Below, one piece after another: positions 29,907 to 37,626 of a DNA stretch of 64,000 bases. Position 1 is the first letter of the stretch. The number at the start of each line of letters is the position of its first letter. A model generated the notes under the pieces. That model did no database searches. It had not been told where the DNA came from and worked only from the letters and a program-made list of their open reading frames with translations. A program made the position numbers and the translations under genes. This DNA comes from Sphingomonas hankyongi (GTDB taxonomy: Bacteria; Pseudomonadota; Alphaproteobacteria; Sphingomonadales; Sphingomonadaceae): positions 558,001-622,000 of the forward strand of contig NZ_JAMGBE010000003.1 in assembly GCF_023516575.1 (NCBI RefSeq), given 5' to 3'.

Positions 29907-31415
29907 TTAGTTCCTCGGTGCCTGGCGCCGGTAGCTGAGCGCCTCGGCCACATGGATTCGGCCGACCTGCTCAGTGCCGGCCAGGTCGGCGATCGTTCGC
30001 GCTACGCGAAGCACGCGATGAAAGCCGCGCGCCGATAATCTCATTGCAGCAGCCGCATCCGCGAGCAGCTTTCGCCCCGGATCGTCAGGCGTAGCGACGC
30101 GATCCAATAACTCGCCGTTCGCCTCGGCGTTCGTGCGTACGCCATTGCCGTTATAACGGTTGGCCTGAACCTGCCGCGCGGCTGCAACCCGGTCCGCCAC
30201 CTGTTCGCTTCCCTCTGCGGGTGGAGGCAAAGTGAGATCTGCAGCGGAAACGCCGGGTACCTCCACGTGCAGGTCGATCCGGTCCAAAAGCGGCCCTGAA
30301 ACGCGCGCCTGATAATCGGCGGCGCACCTCGGCGCCCGGCTACATGCGAGAGCCGGATCGCCGAGGTGGCCGCACCGGCAGGGATTCATGGCAGCGATGA
30401 GCTGTACCCGCGCCGGGAAGGTGACGTGGGTATTTGCTCTGGCAACGCTGACATTGCCGGTTTCGAGCGGCTGGCGAAGAGAATCCAGAACGGCCCGCTG
30501 GAATTCCGGAAGCTCATCCAGGAACAGGACGCCGAGATGCGCGAGGCTGATCTCTCCCGGACGTACGCGCAGGCCGCCGCCGACAAGAGCGGGCATAGAG
30601 GCACTATGGTGCGGCGCCCGGAACGGTCGACGCCGCCTGATCTTCCCGCCGTTGAGGTCACCGGCGATCGACGCAACCATCGACACTTCGAGCGCTCCCG
30701 AGGGCTGCAGCGGCGGCAGGATGCCCGGAAGGCAGGCCGCGAGCAGAGACTTGCCCGCGCCAGGCGGACCGCTCATCAGCAAATTGTGGCCGCCGGCCGC
30801 TGCGATCTCGAGAGCGCGCTTGGCAACCTCCTGCCCTTTCACCTGTCGAAGGTCGGGCCCGTGGTCCACGGGTTCCGCTTCAGGCGACGGCGGGGATTGG
30901 AGAAGTGCGGTGCCCTTCAAATGCGCAAGCAGCGCGAGAAGGTCGGGCGCAGCGATGACGTCGAGCTGACCGGCCCAGCTCGCTTCGCTCCCCTGAGCGG
31001 CCGGGCAGATCAGACCTCGTTCCAGAGCGGACGCGTGAATGGCTGCGAGGAGCACACCCGGCGATGCTGCAATCCGTCCGTCGAGGCAGAGCTCGCCAAC
31101 CGCGACATATTGCGCCAGCGCCTCGGCATCAGCTGCTCCAATGGCAGCAAGCAGGCACAAGGCGATTGGCAAATCGTAATGCGAACCTTCCTTCGGCAAG
31201 TCCGCCGGGGAGAGGTTCACGGTGATCCGCTTGGGCGGCAGCGCTAGGCCGATCGCGGCCAGCGCCGCTCGAACGCGCTCGCGGCTTTCGGCCACGGCCT
31301 TGTCGGGCAATCCTACGATGATGAAAGCGGGAAGGCCGGCGGAAAGCTGGACCTGGACCTCGACGGCGCGAGCCTCGAGCCCAAGATACGCAACAGTGGC
31401 GACGGTCGCAGCCAT
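29907..31415 (-). CDS. ComM/YifB-type Mg-chelatase-like AAA+ ATPase
   Basis: A 502-residue protein. The N-terminal domain (VEVQVQLSAGLPAFIIVGLPDKAV, NLSPADLPKEGSHYDLPIAL) is characteristic of ComM/YifB. The AAA+ core has Walker A GPPGAGKS near residue 220 and Walker B-type FLDELPEF. The C-terminal part carries CRCGHLGDPALACS and LDRIDLHVEVP. ComM in naturally competent species is a helicase that drives branch migration during integration of DNA. A dprA gene is also present in this window, but that does not prove competence. Confidence 0.92.
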   Translation of the reverse strand: MAATVATVAYLGLEARAVEVQVQLSAGLPAFIIVGLPDKAVAESRERVRAALAAIGLALPPKRITVNLSPADLPKEGSHYDLPIALCLLAAIGAADAEALAQYVAVGELCLDGRIAASPGVLLAAIHASALERGLICPAAQGSEASWAGQLDVIAAPDLLALLAHLKGTALLQSPPSPEAEPVDHGPDLRQVKGQEVAKRALEIAAAGGHNLLMSGPPGAGKSLLAACLPGILPPLQPSGALEVSMVASIAGDLNGGKIRRRRPFRAPHHSASMPALVGGGLRVRPGEISLAHLGVLFLDELPEFQRAVLDSLRQPLETGNVSVARANTHVTFPARVQLIAAMNPCRCGHLGDPALACSRAPRCAADYQARVSGPLLDRIDLHVEVPGVSAADLTLPPPAEGSEQVADRVAAARQVQANRYNGNGVRTNAEANGELLDRVATPDDPGRKLLADAAAAMRLSARGFHRVLRVARTIADLAGTEQVGRIHVAEALSYRRQAPRN

Positions 31416-31535
31416 CAGGCTCCGTCCCCGGCACACGAAACAGCAGTCAGCGTTCCCCCTAGCTCGGCGGCGTCACGCTAGCGCGGCGCAGTGCCAAACC
31501 GCAAGGCGCTTGCGCGAAACGCCTCGGCCAACCAA

Positions 31536-31877
31536 ATGCGTCGCATGACGAGGCGGGAGCAGTGGCGCAGATTCTTCGACAAGCCCTGGGTGGAATGGGG
31601 CCTGTTTGCCCTGGGCGTCGTCCTCGTCATCATCGGCATCATCGTCGCTCCGCTGCCCGGCCCCGGCGGCGTATTCTTCATTGCTCCTGGCGCGGCCCTG
31701 ATCCTGAGGACCAGCATGTGGGCCAAGCGCCACTATGTGAAATTCAAGCGCTGGCAGCCCAAGGCCGGGCGATGGACCGACTGGGCGCTGAGGCGGCCGA
31801 GCGCCCAACGGCGAGCAGCCCTCCGCAAGGCCGAACGCGAGGAAGTCGAACTACCATCGGAGGGTTCGAGCAATTGA
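31536..31877 (+). CDS. PGPGW-motif transmembrane protein
   Basis: A 113-residue protein with one long hydrophobic region (WGLFALGVVLVIIGIIVAPLPGPGGVFFIAPGAALIL, described in parts). The PLPGPGG segment is the mark of the PGPGW family of small putative membrane proteins of unknown function. The C-terminal half is very basic (RRPSAQRRAALRKAEREE). ATG 31536 is the first ATG; a GTG at 31491 and ATG 31545 are in frame. It is divergent from the ComM-type gene across 120 bases. Confidence 0.75.
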   Translation: MRRMTRREQWRRFFDKPWVEWGLFALGVVLVIIGIIVAPLPGPGGVFFIAPGAALILRTSMWAKRHYVKFKRWQPKAGRWTDWALRRPSAQRRAALRKAEREEVELPSEGSSN

Positions 31878-31958
31878 CTTCGCGCGCATGCTCGACTATC
31901 GGCGCGCTCGACAGCGGCTGCCTCATTTGGCGGCCCTTTTTCATTTAGAATTTGAGGC

Positions 31959-32426
31959 ATGAGCGATGAAGCGCACCTTTCAGCCGAGCAATCTCGTCCG
32001 CAAGCGCCGGCACGGCTTCCGCGCGCGCATGGCGACGGTCGGCGGCCGCAAGGTCCTGAACGCACGCCGCGCCCGCGGCCGCAAGAAGCTCAGCGCCTAA
32101 GCACGATCAAGAAGCGCGCCGATTTCCTTGCCGCCAATAGCGGCAAGCGTGCGTCCACGCCCGGCTTCATCCTGCTGGTGCGGGATCGCAAGGACACCGA
32201 CCAGGCGATGAGGGTCGGCTTCACGGTCACCAAGAAGATCGGCGGCGCCGTCATCCGCAACCGGATGAAACGGCGTTTCCGCGCTCTGGCCCGGGAAATT
32301 GTTCCAGCGCGAGGCTTTCCTGGTTCGGACCATGTGATGATCGGCCGCGCCAAAGGCATCGAGCGCGATTATGGGCAGCTGCGCGCCGAGTTGACGAGCG
32401 CGCTAGACAGGCTGCGCCAGCAATGA
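31959..32426 (+). CDS. rnpA: Ribonuclease P protein component, apparently enclosing rpmH
   Basis: RnpA is the protein cofactor of RNase P, which matures tRNA 5' ends. The conserved part starts at [20 protein letters not shown] (codons after 32105) and includes [25 protein letters not shown], the RNR signature. There is no ATG, GTG or TTG in this frame near that point. The only canonical in-frame start is ATG 31959, seven bases before the rpmH ATG, which makes rpmH completely internal and adds 46 Arg/Pro-rich residues. The alternative is a non-canonical codon just after the rpmH stop. The end overlaps yidD by four bases. Confidence 0.85.
   Translation: MSDEAHLSAEQSRPQAPARLPRAHGDGRRPQGPERTPRPRPQEAQRLSTIKKRADFLAANSGKRASTPGFILLVRDRKDTDQAMRVGFTVTKKIGGAVIRNRMKRRFRALAREIVPARGFPGSDHVMIGRAKGIERDYGQLRAELTSALDRLRQQ
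31966..32100 (+). CDS. rpmH: 50S ribosomal protein L34
   Basis: L34 is the smallest large-subunit ribosomal protein. The 44-residue product ([20 protein letters not shown]... ending KKLSA) matches the family completely. GAGG at 31954-31957 is eight bases before its ATG, an ideal ribosome-binding spacing, whereas the same GAGG is only one base from the rnpA-frame ATG at 31959. It is the first gene of the conserved rpmH-rnpA-yidD-yidC string. The possible promoter region (31878-31953) shows a TTGACT hexamer at 31875 but no convincing -10. Confidence 0.97.
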   Translation: MKRTFQPSNLVRKRRHGFRARMATVGGRKVLNARRARGRKKLSA

Positions 32427-32635
32427 TCGCGCGGCTGCTCGTAATGGTTGCGCGCGGCTGGCAGCGCGGCCCGTCACAGATACTCCCCCCAAGTTGTCGT
32501 TATCAGCCGAGCTGCTCGGCCTATGCGATCACAGCGATTGAACGCTATGGCGCAGCCCGGGGCAGCTGGCTCGCGCTCAAGCGCATCCTGCGTTGCCATC
32601 CCTGGGGCGGCCAAGGCTACGACCCCGTACCGTGA
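32423..32635 (+). CDS. yidD: Membrane protein insertion efficiency factor YidD
   Basis: YidD is a small amphipathic protein that helps YidC insert membrane proteins. The 70-residue product has the conserved CRYQPSCSAYAITAIERYGAARG segment with three cysteines in the family pattern and LKRILRCHPWGGQGYDPVP at the end. Its ATG overlaps the rnpA stop by four bases (ATGA). The next gene is yidC, nine bases downstream, the usual arrangement. Confidence 0.95.
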   Translation: MIARLLVMVARGWQRGPSQILPPSCRYQPSCSAYAITAIERYGAARGSWLALKRILRCHPWGGQGYDPVP

Positions 32636-32643
32636 GGATTTAA

Positions 32644-34350
32644 GTGAACGACAGCAAGAACATGATCCTCGCGGTGGTGCTGAGCGCGCTCGTCCTGCTC
32701 GGATGGAGCTGGGCGGCCAACCGCTTCTTCCCGACCGCTCAGCCGCAGAGTACGAAGATAGAGAACGGCAAGCAGCAGCCGGTTTCCCAGCCGACGGCAC
32801 AGCCCCAACCGACTGCGGCAGCGCCAAAGGCCATGCGTGCTCGGAATGTGGTGCTCGCATCGACGCCTCGAATTCGCATCGTCACTCCGTCACTGCAGGG
32901 CTCGATCAACCTGAAGGGCGCACAGATCGACGACCTCACGCTCGTGACTCAGCGCCAGACGATTGCGAAGAATTCGCCGCCCGTCCGGTTGCTGTCACCG
33001 CTCGGCGCGCCGGGCGCCTATATCGCCTCGTTCGGTTGGACCGTGGAAGGCGCGCCCGCGCCCAATCTCGATACCGTTTGGACGGCGAGTAATCAGGTTC
33101 TCACTCCCGGCCGGCCCGTTACGCTGACCACAGAGATCAGCGGTGTCCGCTATGAGCAGCGGATCAGCATCGATGACGGCTATCTTTTCACGGTCGAGCA
33201 GCGGGCGACCAACGCATCTGGTCATCCGGTGATCGTCCGCCCGATCGGACTTGTCAGCCGCGCAAGCAAATCGAACGACCGCGACAGCTGGACGATGCAC
33301 GTCGGTCCGATCAGCGTCTTCGACGAAAAGGCCGATTATGACGTCGACTACAAGACCCTCGACGAGGGAGCGCAGAGCTTTGCAAATGTCAAAGGCTGGC
33401 TCGGCTTCACCGATCACTTCTGGCTGACCGCACTCGCCCCCGTCGACGCTCAAATGGCCGCGGATTTCCGGCGGTCGCCGAGCGGCGGCTACCAGGCCGA
33501 TTACGCGCTGCAGCCATCGACTCTTGGGCAGGGCCAGACCGTCACGTCCAAGGTCAACCTATTCGCGGGCGCGAAGGAGAAGACCTGGCTCGACCGTTAC
33601 GAAGACGCCGGGACCGTGAAGATCTCCAAGTCGATCGACTGGGGCTGGTTCGAATTCTTCATGCGGCCGATCTTCGACCTGCTGATGTTCCTCTTCCGCA
33701 CCGTCGGGAACTTCGGAGTGGCGATCATCTGCCTGACGCTGATCGTAAGGCTGATCATGTTTCCGATCGCCCAGAAGCAGTTTCAGTCGATGGCGGCGAT
33801 GCGCAAGCTGCAGCCCAAGATGAAGGCCGTTCAGGAGCGGTGGAAAGACGACAAGGCGCGTCAGCAGCAGGAAATCCTGAAGCTGTACCAGGAAGAGAAG
33901 ATCAACCCGGCGGCCGGATGCCTCCCCCTCCTCCTCCAGATCCCCGTCTTCTACGCGCTTTACAAGGTCCTGCTCGTCTCCGTCGAAATGCGGCACCAGC
34001 CCTTCGTCGCCTGGATCAGGGACCTTTCGGCGCCCGATCCGCTCACACCGGTCAACCTGTTCGGCCTGCTCCAATTCACGCCGCCCGCATTTCTCGCGAT
34101 CGGCGTCCTGCCGATCATGGTCGGAGCCACCCAGTGGCTGTCGATGAAGCTGAACCCGCAGCCGATGGACTCGGCGCAGGCGCAGATTTTCGCGATCATG
34201 CCGTGGGTGCTGATTTTTGTGATGGCGCCGTTCGCGGCCGGACTGCAGCTTTACTGGATGACGAACAACATCCTCACGATTGCTCAGCAATGGTGGCTAT
34301 ACCGCAGGTACGGCTTGCACCTGTCGGATACGCATCCGGTCCACACATGA
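32644..34350 (+). CDS. yidC: Membrane protein insertase YidC
   Basis: YidC inserts and folds inner-membrane proteins, alone or with SecYEG. The 568-residue length fits the Gram-negative type: an N-terminal signal-anchor helix (MILAVVLSALVLLGWSWAANRFF), a Q/P-rich linker, a large periplasmic domain (about residues 60-330) and the 60KD_IMP core with IKVSKS-like ISKSIDWGWFEFFMRPIF, then RKLQPKMKAVQERWKDDKARQQQEILKLY, and helices to residue 560. GTG 32644 is used as start (GTGAACGACAGC). It overlaps engB by four bases. Confidence 0.96.
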   Translation: MNDSKNMILAVVLSALVLLGWSWAANRFFPTAQPQSTKIENGKQQPVSQPTAQPQPTAAAPKAMRARNVVLASTPRIRIVTPSLQGSINLKGAQIDDLTLVTQRQTIAKNSPPVRLLSPLGAPGAYIASFGWTVEGAPAPNLDTVWTASNQVLTPGRPVTLTTEISGVRYEQRISIDDGYLFTVEQRATNASGHPVIVRPIGLVSRASKSNDRDSWTMHVGPISVFDEKADYDVDYKTLDEGAQSFANVKGWLGFTDHFWLTALAPVDAQMAADFRRSPSGGYQADYALQPSTLGQGQTVTSKVNLFAGAKEKTWLDRYEDAGTVKISKSIDWGWFEFFMRPIFDLLMFLFRTVGNFGVAIICLTLIVRLIMFPIAQKQFQSMAAMRKLQPKMKAVQERWKDDKARQQQEILKLYQEEKINPAAGCLPLLLQIPVFYALYKVLLVSVEMRHQPFVAWIRDLSAPDPLTPVNLFGLLQFTPPAFLAIGVLPIMVGATQWLSMKLNPQPMDSAQAQIFAIMPWVLIFVMAPFAAGLQLYWMTNNILTIAQQWWLYRRYGLHLSDTHPVHT

Positions 34351-34991
34351 GCGGCGAGGTTGACGAGGAACTGGCCGAGCGTGCGCGAAAGCTTTTCGCC
34401 GGGCCGATTGAATTCCTGAAGTCAGCGCCCGGGCTCCAGTTCCTCCCGGACCCGACCGCGCCGGAGATTGCCTTCGCTGGCCGGTCGAACGTCGGCAAGA
34501 GCTCGCTGCTCAACGCGCTTACAAACCGCAAGACTCTCGCCAGGACGTCGAACACGCCCGGACGGACCCAGGAGCTCAACTTTTTCGATGTGGGAACCCC
34601 GTTACAGTTCCGGCTCGTGGATATGCCGGGCTATGGTTTCGCCGAGGCGCCAAAGGACATGGTCAAGCGCTGGCGTTTCCTAGTGAACGACTATCTGCGC
34701 GGTCGCGCCGTCCTCAAGCGTGCCCTCGTCCTCATCGATTCCCGGCACGGCCTCAAGGACGTCGATCGCGATATCATGAAGATGCTCGACGATGCTGCGG
34801 TCAGCTACCATCTGGTGCTCACGAAAGGCGACAAGGTGAAGCCGACCGAGCTGACCAGGACGTTGGACGCGCTGAGCGCCGAAGCAGCGCGGCATCCCGC
34901 AGCCCATCCGCTCATCTTCACGACGTCGAGCGAAACGGGTAGCGGCATTGCCGAGTTACGGACGGCTGTTCTCGAAGCAGCCACCGCCTAA
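34347..34991 (+). CDS. engB: Ribosome biogenesis GTP-binding protein EngB (YihA/YsxC)
   Basis: EngB is an essential small GTPase needed for late large-subunit assembly. The 214-residue protein has G1 GRSNVGKSSLLNAL, G2 region TSNTPGRTQELNFF, G3 DMPGYGFAEAP, and G4 LTKGDK. The ATG at 34347 overlaps the yidC stop (ATGA). A longer in-frame ORF reaching back to 33840 is a yidC shadow. GTP-site motifs are all intact. Confidence 0.95.
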   Translation: MSGEVDEELAERARKLFAGPIEFLKSAPGLQFLPDPTAPEIAFAGRSNVGKSSLLNALTNRKTLARTSNTPGRTQELNFFDVGTPLQFRLVDMPGYGFAEAPKDMVKRWRFLVNDYLRGRAVLKRALVLIDSRHGLKDVDRDIMKMLDDAAVSYHLVLTKGDKVKPTELTRTLDALSAEAARHPAAHPLIFTTSSETGSGIAELRTAVLEAATA

Positions 34992-35001
34992 GGAGTCCAT
35001 C

Positions 35002-35670
35002 TTGCTCAAGCTGATCATCGGCAATCGCGCTTACTCCAGCTGGTCCTTTCGCGGCTGGCTCGCCTGCAAGCAGTCCGGCCTCGACTTCGAGGAGCTGGTC
35101 GTGCCGATGTTCGACGCCGACTGGGAAAAGCGTCGTGAGGGCGACGAATTCGCGCCGTCGCTAGGCAAGGTTCCCATCCTCTGGGACGGCGAGTGCGTCG
35201 TCTGGGACAGTCTGGCGATCATAGAGTTCCTTGCCGATCGTGTCGGCGGCGACGTCTATTGGCCTGAAGAAGAAAGTGCCCGGGGCATGGCACGATCAAT
35301 GGCTGCCGAGATGCATTCCAGCTTCACCAACCTGCGGCGCGAGCTTCCCATGAACGTCCGCCGAAGCTTCTCTCCCAAAGAGCTGAGCGATCCGGTCCGC
35401 GAAGAGATCGACCGGATCCTCCAGCTTTGGGCGCAGGCTCGCGCGCGGTTCGGCGGAACGGGCGACTACCTCTTTGGCCATTGGTGCGCGGCGGACATGA
35501 TGTTCGCCCCCGTGGTCACGCGCCTGATCACCTACGGCGTCGCGGTTCCGTCGTTCGCGGGTGTCTACATGAAGGCCGTGCTTTCGCATCCGCATGTCAT
35601 GGAATGGATCGACAAGGCACAGGACGAGCCCTGGGTCATCGAGCAATATGAGGCGGACAAGGCCGCCTAG
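35002..35670 (+). CDS. Glutathione S-transferase family protein
   Basis: A 222-residue cytosolic GST. The thioredoxin-like N-terminal domain (LIIGNRAYSSWSFRGWLACKQSG) has Ser/Arg at the glutathione site, LGKVPILWDGECVVWDSLAI carries the cis-Pro and the Glu/Asp-Ser glutathione contact. The helical C-terminal domain follows from about residue 90. The start is TTG 35002, chosen because AAGGAG at 34990-34995 is six bases upstream. The gene follows engB by ten bases and converges on the cupin gene with a four-base overlap. The substrate is unknown. Confidence 0.88.
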   Translation: MLKLIIGNRAYSSWSFRGWLACKQSGLDFEELVVPMFDADWEKRREGDEFAPSLGKVPILWDGECVVWDSLAIIEFLADRVGGDVYWPEEESARGMARSMAAEMHSSFTNLRRELPMNVRRSFSPKELSDPVREEIDRILQLWAQARARFGGTGDYLFGHWCAADMMFAPVVTRLITYGVAVPSFAGVYMKAVLSHPHVMEWIDKAQDEPWVIEQYEADKAA

Positions 35671-36134
35671 CCTGGCCGCTTCGTGCCGCCGTAAGGCGTT
35701 CCGTCCCGGTGGGCATAGGTGCCTTGAGGCGTGAAGATCAGGTCTATGTCCGAATAGCCGCCGCCGGTGTTCGTCCCGCCTCCGATGACAACGAACGTGC
35801 AGTCATGCGCGCTCTCGTTGATCAGGTGATGTCCGTTCGTGCTGCCTTTGGGCCAGGAGGCGCAGTCGCCCGGGCGAAGCACTGTCCGGCCGTCGTCTTC
35901 GACCAGCACGGCCTCCCCATCGAGCATCACGAGGAACTCGTCTTCGCCATTGTGCCAGTGGCGTTGCGAAGACCATGAACCGGGCTTCAGCGTGACGTGG
36001 CTCACCCCGAAATCCGACAGTCCCGTCGCCGGCGCGAGCCGCCTGTACCATCGGCCTCCGACTTGCTCGTCGAACGGCGGCGGATAACCCGTTCTATTCA
36101 CCTGCTCGATTGCGTCCAGGTCGACCTTGGGCAT
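35667..36134 (-). CDS. Cupin-domain protein
   Basis: A 155-residue single-domain cupin. Motif 1 is SQRHWHNGEDEFLVMLDGEAVL (two His, one Glu as likely metal ligands), and motif 2 includes PGDCASWPKGSTNGHHLIN with the last His. It is therefore likely to bind a divalent metal, with a dioxygenase, isomerase or sugar-binding role that cannot be chosen from sequence. AAAGGAG lies six bases before ATG 36134. Only 27 bases separate it from the divergent dapE. Confidence 0.85.
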   Translation of the reverse strand: MPKVDLDAIEQVNRTGYPPPFDEQVGGRWYRRLAPATGLSDFGVSHVTLKPGSWSSQRHWHNGEDEFLVMLDGEAVLVEDDGRTVLRPGDCASWPKGSTNGHHLINESAHDCTFVVIGGGTNTGGGYSDIDLIFTPQGTYAHRDGTPYGGTKRPG

Positions 36135-36161
36135 CGGATGCTCCTTTGCTACGCCGCCCTT

Positions 36162-37292
36162 ATGACTGATCCCGTCGACCCCATTGCGCTCGCACGCGCT
36201 TTAATCAACTGCCCCAGCGTCACGCCCGCCCGCGGCGAGGTCTTTGACGTGTTGGACAGCGCGCTTTCCGCGCTCGGTTTCACGATTCATCGATGGGTGA
36301 TGGGCGGGGCTCCGGACGGCCCGACGGAGAATATGGTCGCCACTCGAGGTTCGGGATCACCCCATTTCGGCTTTGCCGGCCACCTAGACGTGGTCCCGCC
36401 CGGCGAAGGCTGGAGCGGCGATCCCTTCGATGCCCACATCGATAACGGCGTGCTGGTTGGGCGCGGCGCGAACGACATGAAGAGCGCGATCGCCGCCTTC
36501 GTGGCCGCCGTGTCGAGAGTCGAGCAGGACAAGGGCACGATCTCCTTCCTGATCACCGGAGATGAAGAAGGCTATGCGACCTACGGCACGCCGCGCATCA
36601 TCGATTGGCTGAACGAGCGGCAAATCCGCCCCGACGTGATCTTGATCGGTGAGCCGACATCGGTCGATCGCCTCGGTGACACGGTGAAGATCGGGCGCCG
36701 CGGCTCGGTGAACATGTGGATCGAGATTCCCGGAGTGCAGGGACATGTTGCCTATCCTCACCGGGCAACCAATCCGATCCCCGCGATCGCGCGCGTCGTG
36801 TCGGCGCTGGACGCCATTCATCTCGACGACGGCAATGACGCCTTTCCTCCTTCAAACCTCGAGTTCACGGCAATCTCCGTCCCGACTCAGGCGAGCAATG
36901 TGATTCCGGGCTCGGCGACCGCGCAGCTCAACATCCGCTTCAACAATCTCCAGTCCGGGGCCGAGCTCGTTCGAATGGTGGAGGGGGTGGTCGAACGAGA
37001 AGCCCCAGGCGCCGTCGTCAAGGCGCGAATCTCGGGCGAAGCATTCCTGACGCCACCCGGAAGGCTGTTCGACGTCGTTGTGGAGAGCATAAGCGAGGAG
37101 ACCGGCCTCCAACCCGAACTGTCGACTAGCGGCGGGACGTCCGACGGGCGGTTTCTCATCCAGCTTTGCCCCGTGGTCGACTTCGGCCTGCCGAACGCAT
37201 CAATGCACAAGCTCGACGAGCATGCGGCTGTAGAAGATATCGAAGCGCTTGCGCGGATTTACGAGCGCGTCGTTCGGAAGGCTTTGGGCTAG
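36162..37292 (+). CDS. dapE: Succinyl-diaminopimelate desuccinylase
   Basis: DapE removes succinate from N-succinyl-LL-DAP in the lysine/meso-DAP pathway, feeding peptidoglycan synthesis. The 376-residue M20 enzyme has the two-zinc ligands in FAGHLDVVPPG, GRGANDMKS, TGDEEGYATYG, IGEPTS and, near the C-terminus, SMHKLDEH. From ATG 36162 the length is standard; the upstream in-frame ORF reads through the cupin gene antisense and is a shadow. No Shine-Dalgarno is visible before the ATG. The gap to the divergent cupin gene is too short for two separate promoters. Confidence 0.95.
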   Translation: MTDPVDPIALARALINCPSVTPARGEVFDVLDSALSALGFTIHRWVMGGAPDGPTENMVATRGSGSPHFGFAGHLDVVPPGEGWSGDPFDAHIDNGVLVGRGANDMKSAIAAFVAAVSRVEQDKGTISFLITGDEEGYATYGTPRIIDWLNERQIRPDVILIGEPTSVDRLGDTVKIGRRGSVNMWIEIPGVQGHVAYPHRATNPIPAIARVVSALDAIHLDDGNDAFPPSNLEFTAISVPTQASNVIPGSATAQLNIRFNNLQSGAELVRMVEGVVEREAPGAVVKARISGEAFLTPPGRLFDVVVESISEETGLQPELSTSGGTSDGRFLIQLCPVVDFGLPNASMHKLDEHAAVEDIEALARIYERVVRKALG

Positions 37293-37347
37293 GCGGCCAA
37301 TCGGGTGTATAGGGGTGCAGGGGGACAGGTCCAGGAGGAGGACCCCT

Positions 37348-37584
37348 ATGCGCAAACATCGCGGAGCCCAGGCCGCCGTAGTGCTTTTGCTGCTTCTCGC
37401 GCCCGCCTCGTCGGTGGCAGCGCAGGATCGCGGCGGAGTTCGCAGCGAGACCGAGGAACGCCTGCGGAACAAGGTAGACTCAAGCTATCTGTGGAACCTG
37501 ATCGGGCTGCTTGGCCTAGTAGGCCTCGCTGGTCTCCACCGAGGCCATGATGAAGATAGCTACCACCCGGCAAGTTTTGAGTAA
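37348..37584 (+). CDS. Small exported protein with WGxxGxxG-like segment
   Basis: A 78-residue protein with GGAGGAG well placed upstream of ATG 37348. A signal peptide (MRKHRGAQAAVVLLLLLAPASSVAAQ) is followed by a short charged linker and the hydrophobic YLWNLIGLLGLVGLAGLHRG, which resembles WGxxGxxG family proteins (short secreted or anchored peptides of unknown role), with Asn in place of the first Gly. An acidic tail follows. It lies 55 bases after dapE on the same strand and converges with the GGDEF-EAL gene. Confidence 0.72.
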   Translation: MRKHRGAQAAVVLLLLLAPASSVAAQDRGGVRSETEERLRNKVDSSYLWNLIGLLGLVGLAGLHRGHDEDSYHPASFE

Positions 37585-37626
37585 GCGCTCATCGCCGGTC
37601 GCAGCGGCCGCGAGCATCATCGTCAA

